This document shows, in pieces, positions 7,926 to 17,448 of a stretch of DNA of 64,000 nt. The notes under the pieces are model-generated. The model was not told the DNA's origin. It was given only the letters and a program-made list of their open reading frames with translations, and did no database searches. The DNA comes from JBDROU01 sp043809745 [NCBI: bacterium] (GTDB taxonomy: Bacteria > Elusimicrobiota > JBDRMW01): assembly GCA_043809745.1 (NCBI GenBank), contig JBDROU010000005.1:1-64000 (forward strand), in the 5' to 3' direction. Numbering within the stretch: the first letter of the stretch is position 1; each line of letters starts with the position of its first letter. The translations under genes and the position numbers were made by a program.

Positions 7926-8791
7926 CTGCGGTGCACCCAGAACCATCCTGCCGGTTTCTCCCTTACCCAATCTTCAATTATTTTGGTTAGAATCTGCGTT
8001 GATACCTTATAAAATTCCTGAACATCTTCACAAAATGGGAAAACAACTGCTGGTTGGATTTGTATCACCAGCTTATTCTTTTCCCTAAAACTGCGCATAG
8101 GCAGAACAGCTGAACCTACCCTGTTGCTCAACGCAGCTATTATAGGCGAAGCAAAGGTTTTTTTAGAGAAAAAGTCCACTTCGACCCCTGAACCGTAGTA
8201 TTGATCAATAAGTATACCAACGAGACCATTTTTCTTGAGGTGTTTTATACCCTCTTTAATAGCCTGTCTGTGAGGAATTATTTCGCCTTTATAATACTGT
8301 CTTATATCTGTTACCATTTTATTAAGCAGAGGATTCTCTAACGGACGGGCTATCGCTTTAATATTGTACCCCAACATGCTTAAAGCCAGATTTATAATTT
8401 CCCAATTAAAATAATGAGAACCCAGACAAATTATGCCTTTTCTATCGGCAACCGCTTTCTCAATATTTTCCAGACCCTCTACAGAACAGTATTTGCTAAA
8501 ATTTTTCTTGTCCAACTGTATCTGTTTGATAAACTCGATCAATGTCTGACCGATATTCTGCCAAGACTTAAAAACAATATCGCTGATTTCTTTTTTAGAC
8601 TTTTTGCTAAAAGCGATACTCAGATTTTCTTTGGCAATCTTCGTTCTGGACGGTATTAAATAAAAGCATACTGAACCCAGCATCCGGCCTATACTGTGCG
8701 CTGCTCCCCAAGGCAATATCCTTATAACCTGAATGAATATAAGCGCGGCTATATACTCTAAATAAATAGCTGCTCTATTTTTTTTGGACAT
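7916..8791 (-). CDS. LpxL/HtrB-type lipid A acyltransferase
   Basis: A 291-residue member of the Kdo2-lipid A late acyltransferase family, anchored by an N-terminal hydrophobic segment (about 9-27). The catalytic HX4E is H126 to E131 in GSHYFNWEI, and the chain ends with the family signature GWFWVHRRWR. It likely adds a secondary acyl chain to lipid A at the inner membrane. GAAGGG lies seven bases before the ATG. It overlaps lpxK by 34 bases. A second acyltransferase of the DUF374 family is encoded at 17449-18120. Confidence 0.87.
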   Translation of the reverse strand: MSKKNRAAIYLEYIAALIFIQVIRILPWGAAHSIGRMLGSVCFYLIPSRTKIAKENLSIAFSKKSKKEISDIVFKSWQNIGQTLIEFIKQIQLDKKNFSKYCSVEGLENIEKAVADRKGIICLGSHYFNWEIINLALSMLGYNIKAIARPLENPLLNKMVTDIRQYYKGEIIPHRQAIKEGIKHLKKNGLVGILIDQYYGSGVEVDFFSKKTFASPIIAALSNRVGSAVLPMRSFREKNKLVIQIQPAVVFPFCEDVQEFYKVSTQILTKIIEDWVREKPAGWFWVHRRWR

Positions 8792-9840
8792 ATAGTTTCC
8801 CTTCGGGTTTCATCGAATAATATTAAAGACACATCTACTACCCAAAATTTGCTGCTTGCTTCCGGTTCAATAATTCTTTCTAATTTAACGGCATCTTTAT
8901 GTGTTATAAAATACTGCATTTGCGGTTTGAGGCTGCGCAAATCTTCTTTCTTAAAAAAGTAATGATCTTGAAAAACAATGGCATCTTTTATAACAATGCC
9001 ATATCTCTCAAGGTTCTTTACAAAAGCACCGGGATTGCCCAGTGCGGTGAAAACGGAACCTTCTCTAATATTAAATTCATCCGGCACAAAACTCTTCTTT
9101 CTATTAAGCGTGGAAAAAGATATTATCTTTTCCCGGGCTAACAGTATCTCTGATTGCGAATTATAACTTCTTATCAGCTTCACAACGTTCTTTTTAGCTT
9201 CCTCTTCCATATGATTTTCACGCATTATTATTATAACATCAGCCCTTTTCAATGATTTAAACCCCTCCCTAAGAACACCCCTGGGGAGCAGGAATCTTTC
9301 TTTTATTCCGCTGGAAGCATCTATTAACACTATATCTAAATCCCTTCGAAATTTTCTATACTGGAAACCATCATCCAATATGATTGCGTCATTATTTTTA
9401 ATTGTTTTTGCTAATGATATCCTTTTTTTAGAGACTCCCACAGGGATTCCCGGTAAAAAATGAGCAAGCATAAATGCTTCATCACCCGATTGCATTACAT
9501 TCAAAAAAACCCTATTACCATCACTCACCCATGCTTCACTTTCACTTCCGGAATAACTCCTGCATATAACAGATGTACTTTTACCGCGTTCCTGCAGATA
9601 TTTAGCCAAATATCTAACAAACTGCGTTTTTCCGGTTCCTCCTACCGTAATATTACCCACTGAAATAACCTTTGAGTTAAGTTTTACACCCTTTAAAATA
9701 TTTGCATCGTAAAGAAAATTTTTTAAACCAACAACTGCCGAGAACATAAGAGAGAGTATCCATAGTAAAAAAAGCAACAGCGCATTAACAAATCCCTTTT
9801 CTTCATTAAGAACCAGCTTTTTATACAGATTAAATATCAT
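8758..9840 (-). CDS. lpxK: tetraacyldisaccharide 4'-kinase
   Basis: A 360-residue enzyme that phosphorylates the 4' position of the lipid A disaccharide. It has an N-terminal membrane segment (about 18-38), the Walker A motif GNITVGGTGKT (62-72), the DDGFQYRKFRRDLDIVLID core signature and PRGVLREGFKSLKRAD, all diagnostic of LpxK. Its start overlaps the stop of the preceding GT9 gene by four bases (ATGA type). The genes lpxA, lpxB, lpxC and lpxD are not in the window. Confidence 0.94.
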   Translation of the reverse strand: MIFNLYKKLVLNEEKGFVNALLLFLLWILSLMFSAVVGLKNFLYDANILKGVKLNSKVISVGNITVGGTGKTQFVRYLAKYLQERGKSTSVICRSYSGSESEAWVSDGNRVFLNVMQSGDEAFMLAHFLPGIPVGVSKKRISLAKTIKNNDAIILDDGFQYRKFRRDLDIVLIDASSGIKERFLLPRGVLREGFKSLKRADVIIIMRENHMEEEAKKNVVKLIRSYNSQSEILLAREKIISFSTLNRKKSFVPDEFNIREGSVFTALGNPGAFVKNLERYGIVIKDAIVFQDHYFFKKEDLRSLKPQMQYFITHKDAVKLERIIEPEASSKFWVVDVSLILFDETRRETICPKKIEQLFI

Positions 9841-10874
9841 CTGATTTTATATGCCTCTGCGATTTCTGAAAAATTATTTTCAAAAAACTCCATCACCTTA
9901 TCGGGCAAGAGCTGGTTCATGCACCTCATATCCCTGTTGCATATTTGAAGCCCGCACTCAACACAATCTATTCCTTCAGCTCTAATCCACTTGCTCCAAG
10001 TAGCAACCAAGCTCCAGCTTGAAGGTTCAGTTGGGCCGTAAATTACAATATTCGGTATTTTGAGCGCTTCGCTAATATGTTTCGGACCGTTGCAATTAGC
10101 AACCATAAATTTTGTAACTTCTATAAAAGCGGCTAATTCCCTAAGTGTGAATTTAGGAATTACATGAAATTTCTTTGAAGTATGCTTTAGCACTTCTTCA
10201 ATTTGATATTCTTCACCTGGGCCCCAGAGCAGAAACAACTTTGCACCGAAGCGATCCATTAACATCTCCCCCAACTTTGCATAATATTCCGGCTTCCACC
10301 TTCTTGCAGGCCTGCGCGAGGTAGGGCTTAAGCTCACAATAAAATCATTTTCAGATATATTTATACTTTTCAAGTAATCTTTTATCTTTCTTCTCTCTTC
10401 ATCACTAAGATACAGCTCCAGCCCTTTATTAGGGCAGCTAATACCCATATAACGCAGAATGTCCAGTTTAAAATCTACAACATACCTGGGCCCCTTTTGA
10501 GGCTTTACTTTTACATTATACAGTATCGCCCTCCAGTTATGCGCAAATCCTGCCTTAACCCTTGCCCCGGATAGAAATGCAAGTATGGCAGACCTCGGAT
10601 TTCCTAAAAAATCTAAGACCCAGTCATATTTGCGATTCCGGACATTTATTATGTTCATTAACGCATTTCTGTCATCGTAAACCAGTATTTTATTCAAATT
10701 ATGATTATTTAGCAAAATCTGAGATGAGTTTTTGTTTACCAGAAAATCTATTTCTGCTGATGGGAATTCGTCTCTAAGCGCTTTGATCACGGGTGTTGTA
10801 AGCAGCACATCCCCTACCTGCTTTATCTGAATAATCAATATCCTTTTGGGAATACCTATATTTTTAACAATCAT
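9837..10874 (-). CDS. glycosyltransferase family 9 (WaaF/WaaQ-like heptosyltransferase)
   Basis: A 345-residue two-domain GT-B enzyme. The N-domain starts KRILIIQIKQVGDVLLTTPVIKAL; the C-domain has SPTSRRPARRWKPEYYAKL and CNGPKHISEALKIPNIVIYGPTEPSSW. The family's usual D-S-G-P-x-H is N-G-P-K-H here. A late cysteine cluster (CVECGLQICNRDMRC) is common in this family. It probably extends the LPS core. It sits 18 bases downstream of the deacetylase reading direction and directly before lpxK. Confidence 0.82.
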   Translation of the reverse strand: MIVKNIGIPKRILIIQIKQVGDVLLTTPVIKALRDEFPSAEIDFLVNKNSSQILLNNHNLNKILVYDDRNALMNIINVRNRKYDWVLDFLGNPRSAILAFLSGARVKAGFAHNWRAILYNVKVKPQKGPRYVVDFKLDILRYMGISCPNKGLELYLSDEERRKIKDYLKSINISENDFIVSLSPTSRRPARRWKPEYYAKLGEMLMDRFGAKLFLLWGPGEEYQIEEVLKHTSKKFHVIPKFTLRELAAFIEVTKFMVANCNGPKHISEALKIPNIVIYGPTEPSSWSLVATWSKWIRAEGIDCVECGLQICNRDMRCMNQLLPDKVMEFFENNFSEIAEAYKIR

Positions 10875-10892
10875 ATCTGCCTCTTAATTTTT

Positions 10893-11684
10893 TTAGAAAC
10901 GGGATTTTCCTCTGGTAAGATTTAGATGGAAATCGAACATAGTATCATCCCCTCTAATCAAAATTCTTTTTAAGCAAAATGGATTATCGTTTAGATCCGC
11001 TTTGCCCTGTTTAATGCTTACAGCTGCCTTAAATCCCGCCTTTCTAACTACATCCTGAATTCCCTTAACAAACGCCCCGCTCCCGTAAGGATATGCGAAT
11101 GCGCTTATTTCAATTTTTAGTTTGTTTTCTAAAACCTCTTTGCTCTCAATTATTTCCTTTTCAACTTGATCCAACTGAAGTTTCTCAAGATTCTTATGAT
11201 TCAATGTATGAGCGCCGAACTCAACTTCCGCAGGGCTTATCTTTGAAATGTCATCTTCATTCAGCATTGAGATCCTCGATTCTGTTTCAGGATCATGCCA
11301 GAAATTATCATTGCCGATTGCATTGACAACAAGAAATATAACACTGGGAAAATTAAATTCCTTTAATATCGGCAAGCCCAGCTCCATATTATTTTTATAT
11401 CCGTCATCAAAAGTTATAATTACAGTTTTTGGATTTATTTTTTCGGAATTTTCAATCTTTGATTGTAATGTTTTAAACGCAACAACCTCATACTTATGTT
11501 TTTTTAAATAACTCATCTGCTTTCTGAAATTTTCCGAAGTTACCCATAGCTTTTTTAGCTTGGAGTTTTCAGGAGGGACCCCAATCTTGTGGTACATAAG
11601 TATACTTATCCCCTTTGAATACGGCCTCCACCAATTCCATCTGGCACTGAAAGCAATCAATACTAAAAATATTATGATTATCAT
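10893..11684 (-). CDS. polysaccharide deacetylase (NodB/CE4 family)
   Basis: About 263 residues with an N-terminal membrane anchor, followed by a NodB domain: ILMYHKIG, the catalytic TFDDGY, the metal-binding H-T-L-N-H motif and AYPYGSG. It should remove N-acetyl (or other acyl) groups from a cell-surface glycan, probably on the outer face of the inner membrane. The ATG at 11684 falls just after the previous stop codon; an in-frame TTG nine bases earlier has better spacing from AGGGAG, and a longer start at 11765 would overlap the upstream gene by 71 bases. Confidence 0.83.
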   Translation of the reverse strand: MIIIIFLVLIAFSARWNWWRPYSKGISILMYHKIGVPPENSKLKKLWVTSENFRKQMSYLKKHKYEVVAFKTLQSKIENSEKINPKTVIITFDDGYKNNMELGLPILKEFNFPSVIFLVVNAIGNDNFWHDPETESRISMLNEDDISKISPAEVEFGAHTLNHKNLEKLQLDQVEKEIIESKEVLENKLKIEISAFAYPYGSGAFVKGIQDVVRKAGFKAAVSIKQGKADLNDNPFCLKRILIRGDDTMFDFHLNLTRGKSRF

Positions 11685-11694
11685 GAATAACAAT

Positions 11695-12453
11695 TTATTT
11701 CTCCCTCTGAAGATCCCAAAGTTTAAGATACTTAAATAAAGCATAATATGAGGCCAGCAAGGCATAAAGAAAACCGTGCCAGCCGTCTAAAAAACCTAAT
11801 TTTACAAAATACCTTGTTATAAACTCTACCGGCAATCTAAATACATAAAATATATTAAACCTCTCGCCTGAAGCATTTTTCTCATGCGCTATCAATGTTG
11901 TATACTGATTAAACTTTTTCAGGTATTCCTCTAAATCAGCATAAGTGTAGTGATTTACATGGCCTTTAAGCACCCTTGTTTTACCTTCAACTATAATGCC
12001 TTCATGTATGCGTTTTCCCCTATATGAAGCTTTTTCCTTTTTAAATAACCTTAAATGATGCTCATTTGAGCAGCCTCCGAATCTTAATCTCTTTCCTAAG
12101 AAAAAAACATTAAAAGGCATACTGAACCCGGAATACTCGCCCGGATCTTCTTTTAATTTCAATATTTCCTCACGCAAAGGCTGTGATAATTCTTCATCTG
12201 CGTCAATATTGATTACCCAATCAGAGCTTGTTTTTTCTAAAGCAAACTGTTTCTGAGTCCCGTACGATTCAAACTTCTTCAAGAATACTCTGTTAGTAAA
12301 ATTTCTTACTATTTCCAGAGTCTTGTCAGAAGAGAAATTATCTACGATAACTATCTCATCCGCCACCCCGACCAGGCTGTCCAAACAACGCATAATGTCG
12401 CCTGCTTCATTGTGAGTAATAACAGTTGCGCTCAATTTTATCTTTTTATCCAT
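11695..12453 (-). CDS. GT2 glycosyltransferase, WaaE/KdtX-like
   Basis: A 252-residue GT2 enzyme: SATVITHNEAGDIMRCL at the start, VDNFSSDKT, and INIDADEELS (the DxD motif). The later SNEHHLRLFKKEKASYRGKRIHE and a hydrophobic C-terminus match the WaaE/KdtX group that adds glucose to heptose in LPS inner core. The exact sugar is uncertain. It overlaps the preceding GT4 gene by 8 bases. Confidence 0.82.
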   Translation of the reverse strand: MDKKIKLSATVITHNEAGDIMRCLDSLVGVADEIVIVDNFSSDKTLEIVRNFTNRVFLKKFESYGTQKQFALEKTSSDWVINIDADEELSQPLREEILKLKEDPGEYSGFSMPFNVFFLGKRLRFGGCSNEHHLRLFKKEKASYRGKRIHEGIIVEGKTRVLKGHVNHYTYADLEEYLKKFNQYTTLIAHEKNASGERFNIFYVFRLPVEFITRYFVKLGFLDGWHGFLYALLASYYALFKYLKLWDLQREK

Positions 12454-13531
12454 TTAACAGCTCCTTATAAATTCCATGAATATCGCGTACCGTATTCTTT
12501 ATATTAAAAGAATCTACGTCAACCTTTGCATTCGTTGATATGTTTTCCCTTAATTTTGCATCTTGAATCAGCCTTTTTATTGCTTCAGCCATTTTATCCG
12601 GATTTTTTATAGGAACTAATAAACCGTTTCTTTCATTCTTAATCATCTCAGGAATACCGCCGGCCTCTGTAGCAACAATGGATTTGCCTAAAGCCATAGC
12701 ATCCAGCACAATGCTGCCAAGACCTTCTAAATAAGAAGAAATTACAAATATATCAAAACTAGAAAGCCATTCCAAATGATTTGTTTTAAAGCCGACAAAA
12801 TTCACTCTCTCACCAAGTCCTAATGCATCTCTTCTTGCTTCCAATTCATCCTTTAATACCCCCTCGCCAACCACAAAACCTCTAATACTCAGCCCCATAT
12901 TTACAACTGCTTTTACAGCTTCCAGAAAATTGAATATGTCCTTATGAGGGGCTAACGCGGTCACCATTCCAATTATAATCGTATTTTCCGGTATACTGTA
13001 TTCTTTTCTTAAATCAATATTCTTAACAGAGTTATACATGGAAATATCTATGCCGCTGTATACAACCTTAATACGTTTTTCATCGAAGCCATCGGACAAC
13101 AGCACACTCCTGATTGCTTTTGAAACAGTAATGATACGGTCTGCCTTGCTATATTTAAATTTCGAAAAGAAATTCTTTTTCACAGGAAAATCAACTCTGC
13201 GGTGAGCAACAAAAACTTTTTTTAATTTAACCAGCGCCAAAGCCCCAAGGCCGACAGTATGGCTTGTATGCGCATGCACAAGATCGATGTTTTTAGATTT
13301 TATAAACCTCCTCAGCTTAAAAACTGAAAATAAATCAATTTCTCCATAGGGAGCTAAAGGTAATATTTTTACTCCCAACTCTTTCATTTTCCCGCTTAAT
13401 ACGGTGTTATCTCTGCAAGCCGCATAATGGACAAAATCCGACGATTCCATATGTTTTAATAATAAGAACAGCTGGCGTTCCCCGCCCCTCCATGATCGCT
13501 CCGTATCTAAATGAAGAATATTATGAGTCAT
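12446..13531 (-). CDS. GT4 glycosyltransferase
   Basis: A 361-residue GT-B enzyme. The N-domain has the glycine-rich SWRGGERQLFLL loop and a VHAHTSHTVGLGAL segment; the C-domain has MVTALAPHKDIFNFLEA, FVGFKTNHLEWLSSFDIFVISSYLEGLG and the nucleotide-binding ATEAGGIPEMI. It resembles WaaG-type or capsule GT4 enzymes acting at the cytoplasmic face. Donor and acceptor are not readable. It overlaps both neighbours by about ten bases. Confidence 0.82.
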   Translation of the reverse strand: MTHNILHLDTERSWRGGERQLFLLLKHMESSDFVHYAACRDNTVLSGKMKELGVKILPLAPYGEIDLFSVFKLRRFIKSKNIDLVHAHTSHTVGLGALALVKLKKVFVAHRRVDFPVKKNFFSKFKYSKADRIITVSKAIRSVLLSDGFDEKRIKVVYSGIDISMYNSVKNIDLRKEYSIPENTIIIGMVTALAPHKDIFNFLEAVKAVVNMGLSIRGFVVGEGVLKDELEARRDALGLGERVNFVGFKTNHLEWLSSFDIFVISSYLEGLGSIVLDAMALGKSIVATEAGGIPEMIKNERNGLLVPIKNPDKMAEAIKRLIQDAKLRENISTNAKVDVDSFNIKNTVRDIHGIYKELLNG

Positions 13532-14570
13532 TATAAATCCTGTGCACTTTGCTTACAAACATATCCAAACTGAACTCTCTCTTAACTTTTTCAATGGCAT
13601 TCTTTCTTAAACTTAACATCCTATCAGGGTTCTTAAGTAAATCAAGGCATTTTGATGCAAGCATCTCATGATTACCTGGATCAAAGAGCAAACCATCCAA
13701 ATTATCATCTATAATCTCTCCCAGACAACCGGTTCTGCTGGCAATAAGGACTTTACCAGAAACCATCCACTCCAATGCAGCTCTTGAAATAGCTTCTGAA
13801 CCAACAGACGCCACTATCCCTATATCAACAGTTTTTATGAAATCAAATTTGTTTTTTACAAATCCTTTATATTCAAATGAATCAGCAATACTAAGTCTAT
13901 TCATTGTTTCAAACAGCTCAGTCCATTTTATATTAGCCTCCCTGCCGGCAATTAAAAACTTGGTTTCAGGAAAGTGCTCAAGTATTATCCTGGCAGCGTT
14001 TATGAAAACCATGTGGCCTTTCACAGGATCCAACCTGCCGATAATGCCAATAGCTGCAGGAGTATGAATATTAATATTATCCTGATTGATGTGCGGATTA
14101 GTATCAATACCCTGATAAACCACAGAAATCTTAATATCCTTTATTTTTGGATACGTGTTAACAACATTATCTTTAATAAATTCCGCGGCACAGATTACTC
14201 GATCCGTATTATTAATAAGCCATTCATTGAAAATGCTCTTTTTTATCGGCCTGATATCCCCTCTGCTTCTTATAAGCTTAAGTCTGTCATTCTTTACTAA
14301 ATATCCAATTAAATTGCCTTTACCGGTATGTGTGTGGATTATCTGTATATTCTTTTCTTTTACAAATGATTTTAGCTTAAAAATATTATTAACTATACCC
14401 AATAAAAACACTTCAAAATTATTCTCTTTTGATTGTAATTCAGCAGGAGAGTTGGGCAAACACGCTATTACGACATTGTGGCCAAGTCTTTTTTGCTCTT
14501 TTGCAAGCGCAATACCGTAGTTAGTAATACCGCTGTCCCAGCGCTCATCGAGTATATGCATGATATTCAT
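13521..14570 (-). CDS. GT4 glycosyltransferase
   Basis: A 349-residue GT4 enzyme, distantly paralogous to its downstream neighbour. Motifs: DSGITNYGIALAKEQKRLGH near the start, IIHTHTGKGNLIGY, the phosphate loop IGIIGRLDPVKGHMVFINAA, then a C-domain with VASVGSEAISRAALEWMVSGKVLIAS, where the family usually has an E-x-x-x-x-x-x-x-E pattern. It likely adds a sugar to LPS core or a linked glycan. It is seven bases downstream of the GT9 fusion gene. Confidence 0.8.
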   Translation of the reverse strand: MNIMHILDERWDSGITNYGIALAKEQKRLGHNVVIACLPNSPAELQSKENNFEVFLLGIVNNIFKLKSFVKEKNIQIIHTHTGKGNLIGYLVKNDRLKLIRSRGDIRPIKKSIFNEWLINNTDRVICAAEFIKDNVVNTYPKIKDIKISVVYQGIDTNPHINQDNINIHTPAAIGIIGRLDPVKGHMVFINAARIILEHFPETKFLIAGREANIKWTELFETMNRLSIADSFEYKGFVKNKFDFIKTVDIGIVASVGSEAISRAALEWMVSGKVLIASRTGCLGEIIDDNLDGLLFDPGNHEMLASKCLDLLKNPDRMLSLRKNAIEKVKREFSLDMFVSKVHRIYNDS

Positions 14571-14577
14571 ATATATT

Positions 14578-16125
14578 TCAACCTTTATTGCTTACTATTG
14601 GAACTTTGCTAAGTTCTAAAACGTTCTTAATCTCGTCAAACACCCTATCAACGGTTATCAGTTTCATGCAATTGAAATGCCCCTTGGGACATCTTTTTTT
14701 ACCATGAAGGCCGCACGGCCTGCATGGAATTTTTACTTCTATAATCCTGTGCTTATTTCCGTATGGATAAAAACCTAAATCCCTTGTAGTTGCGCCGAAA
14801 ATTGCAATGGTAGCTACATCTAATCCAACCGCAATATGCATAGGCCCTGAATCATTTGTTACGAATATATTACACCTTGCAATAAATTGAGTTAAATCCC
14901 TTAAAGTTGTCTTTCCGATAAGCGAAACTACATTCTTTGAATTTACTGCGCCTTTAAGTTCTTCCTCAAAATACAAATCAGTCCTGCCTCCAAATACAAT
15001 TACCTTACATTTAATCTCATTAATTATTCTAGTAATCAGCTCCCTAAAACAAGCTGAAGGCCATCTCTTTGTCTCCCATACGCTCCCCGGATTAATACCT
15101 ATAACTGTATCGTATTTATTAATCCCTAATTTATTTAATTTATTCATTATATCCTCTTGATAATCAGCGGGGATATCTAAACGAAAGTTCGGTTTTTCTA
15201 TATCGATGCCAAGCGGCATTAATAACAAATTATTCCTTTCCAAATCATGCATGCTCCATGTAAACGGGAGTATTTTTGTGAGAAACATCTTACCTTGGCT
15301 GTTCTCAAAACCGATTCGTTCTTTTATGCCGGCCAAATACATCATCAGCGCGCTCTTAAAAGATCTATGAGGTATAAGAGCCAAATCATATTTTTCTTTT
15401 CTAATACTCGCTATCAGATTGAAAAAAGCTTTAAGCGATCTATCTTTCCCTTTTTTATCATATACCAGCACTCTGTCTAAAAAGGCGCTATTCTCTAACA
15501 TATCCTTACCCTGAGGCGTGGTAAGCATATGCAGCTCAATATCGCCCTGCTTTTCCTTTATTGCCTTTGCTATCGGCACTGTAAGGACTATATCTCCGAT
15601 GAAAGCCGTTTGCACTATTAATATCTTCTTAACATCCGATCTTTTCGGTAGAGTGTGTTTGCCAAAATAAATCTCAGGATTCTTATGTTTTATTGGTATA
15701 CCCATAATTTTAAGCGTATCCAGATACTTCTCTATAGTATGCAGCTGTAGTCTCGGGTCATTTTTTCTGAATGAAACAAACAGCCTGCGCGCTAAAATAT
15801 CTTTTTTATAGGTTACCTTATTTTTTGCTTTTGAAAATAATGTGATTATTGAAGACCTTAGATTCGCATGCAGATCGATTACATAATGAAATCCTTTTTT
15901 TCTTACAGTCTTTATTATAGAAAAAAGCGAATCATGCTTGTTAAAACGTATTAACTCATCTATATAAGGATTGGAATCAAGCAAATCACTGAACTCATCC
16001 TTAACAAGCACGCTTATATGGGCATCCGGCATCGCTTCCTTTATATTGCGATATATGGGTGTAGTTAATGCCACATCCCCGAGTGATGAGAATCTTATTA
16101 TCAGTATTTTTTTACTATTTTCCAT
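14578..16125 (-). CDS. GT9 heptosyltransferase with a duplicated N-terminal domain
   Basis: A 515-residue protein, much longer than the usual 330-350. Residues 6-160 are a GT9 N-domain (ILIIRFSSLGDVALTTPIYRNI, VIDLHANLRSS). At 166 a second, complete GT9 begins (KKILIVQTAFIGDIVLTVPIAKAI), continuing through NPGSVWETKRWP, TNDSGPMHIAVGLDVATIAIFG and the late cysteine cluster PCRPCGLHGKKRCPKGHFNC. The second unit resembles WaaF. The first has no C-domain and so no donor pocket of its own. The extra domain may bind the acceptor or be a fusion remnant. It lies between waaA and the GT4 genes. Confidence 0.85.
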   Translation of the reverse strand: MENSKKILIIRFSSLGDVALTTPIYRNIKEAMPDAHISVLVKDEFSDLLDSNPYIDELIRFNKHDSLFSIIKTVRKKGFHYVIDLHANLRSSIITLFSKAKNKVTYKKDILARRLFVSFRKNDPRLQLHTIEKYLDTLKIMGIPIKHKNPEIYFGKHTLPKRSDVKKILIVQTAFIGDIVLTVPIAKAIKEKQGDIELHMLTTPQGKDMLENSAFLDRVLVYDKKGKDRSLKAFFNLIASIRKEKYDLALIPHRSFKSALMMYLAGIKERIGFENSQGKMFLTKILPFTWSMHDLERNNLLLMPLGIDIEKPNFRLDIPADYQEDIMNKLNKLGINKYDTVIGINPGSVWETKRWPSACFRELITRIINEIKCKVIVFGGRTDLYFEEELKGAVNSKNVVSLIGKTTLRDLTQFIARCNIFVTNDSGPMHIAVGLDVATIAIFGATTRDLGFYPYGNKHRIIEVKIPCRPCGLHGKKRCPKGHFNCMKLITVDRVFDEIKNVLELSKVPIVSNKG

Positions 16126-16150
16126 ATCCCAATTCCATTAAAAAAGAAAG

Positions 16151-17428
16151 CTAAATATATTGCAGTATTTCCTTAACACTGCGCTTCAAAGCTCCTTTCT
16201 GCGAAATAACAGCACTTTTTGCATCATCCCCTAATTTTGATATTCTGCCTTTATCGCTTAACAGCTCTTTTATGGCTGAAGATAATTCATGTTGATTTAA
16301 AACTGTAATAATCGATCCCCGTGACTTCAATAGCTCAAAAGATTCGCTGAAATTACTCATGAACGGGCCGGTAATAATTGCTTTACCCATCATAGCAGGC
16401 TCAATTATATTCTGACCTCCGTAATCTACCAGACTACCGCCAATAAAGCAAAGATCGGCAATAGCATAAGCCTTCATTAATTCACCGTACGTATCTAATA
16501 TTACTACGCCCTCACTTTTAGAAGCATTATCTATTGCACTGTGTGATGTATAACTGATTGAATGTTTATCCAGAATCCGTTTAACTGCTTCAACCCTTTC
16601 CAAATGGCGAGGCGCTATAATCATTTTCAAATTCGGGAATACAGATCTATTCGCCAAATATGAACCTATTATTATCTGCTCCTCACCCCTTCTTACACTG
16701 CCGGCTGTGAAAATTAAATCTTTACTATTGAGTCCAAACCTGCTATGCAGTTTATCATCCGAAAACGAAGGAAGATTAAAAATATCATACTTCATATTGC
16801 CGGCACATGAAATATTCTTTTCAGCCGCGCCTAATGCAATTAACCGTCTGCTATCCTCTTCACTCCTGCTCAACAAAAAATCAAAGTTAAGCAGTATTTT
16901 CTTTGCAATAAATCTTAATTTCATAAGAAGCTTAAAATTCTTATCTGACAATCTTCCGTTTACCAATCCCACTTTAACACCAAATTCTTTCGCGATTTTA
17001 ATTAAATTCGGCCAGAGCTCAGTTTCCAGTATAATCAATGCTTTAGGTTTTATTGCCTTGAAATAATGCCTTATGATGAACGGGAAATCTGCCGGAAGAA
17101 AAAATATATAATTCATTTTCTCTTGCCCTTTTGTCCAATTAAAAGCTGATTCCGTAATTACAGATAATATAAAACAAGTTGAAGATCTTTCTTTTTTTAA
17201 CTCATCAATTAAGGTTACGGCCAATTTGGCCTCCCCCAAAGAAGAACAGTGGATCCATACAACATCTTTATTTGATAATTCACCAATCCAAAAGGGAAGT
17301 TTTCCCAAACGCTGAGGTATGGATTTAAGCACAGCACCGGTAAGCCTTCTGAAGCGGGTTATTATAATAAATAGTATTATTATAGGAAAAGTTATAAATA
17401 ATATTATGTTATAAAATATGTATCCCAT
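16151..17428 (-). CDS. waaA: 3-deoxy-D-manno-octulosonic acid transferase
   Basis: A 425-residue Kdo transferase with an N-terminal membrane anchor. Diagnostic motifs are CSSLGEAKLA (catalytic E66), ETELWPNLI, GSVRRGEEQIII, APRHLERVE and LDTYGELMKAYAIADLCFIGGSL with GGQNIIEPAMMGKAIITGP. It links Kdo to lipid A precursor and so starts the core that the neighbouring GT9, GT2 and GT4 enzymes extend. Whether it adds one or more Kdo residues cannot be told. Confidence 0.95.
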   Translation of the reverse strand: MGYIFYNIILFITFPIIILFIIITRFRRLTGAVLKSIPQRLGKLPFWIGELSNKDVVWIHCSSLGEAKLAVTLIDELKKERSSTCFILSVITESAFNWTKGQEKMNYIFFLPADFPFIIRHYFKAIKPKALIILETELWPNLIKIAKEFGVKVGLVNGRLSDKNFKLLMKLRFIAKKILLNFDFLLSRSEEDSRRLIALGAAEKNISCAGNMKYDIFNLPSFSDDKLHSRFGLNSKDLIFTAGSVRRGEEQIIIGSYLANRSVFPNLKMIIAPRHLERVEAVKRILDKHSISYTSHSAIDNASKSEGVVILDTYGELMKAYAIADLCFIGGSLVDYGGQNIIEPAMMGKAIITGPFMSNFSESFELLKSRGSIITVLNQHELSSAIKELLSDKGRISKLGDDAKSAVISQKGALKRSVKEILQYI

Positions 17429-17448
17429 TGTATTTTCATAATCAAAAC

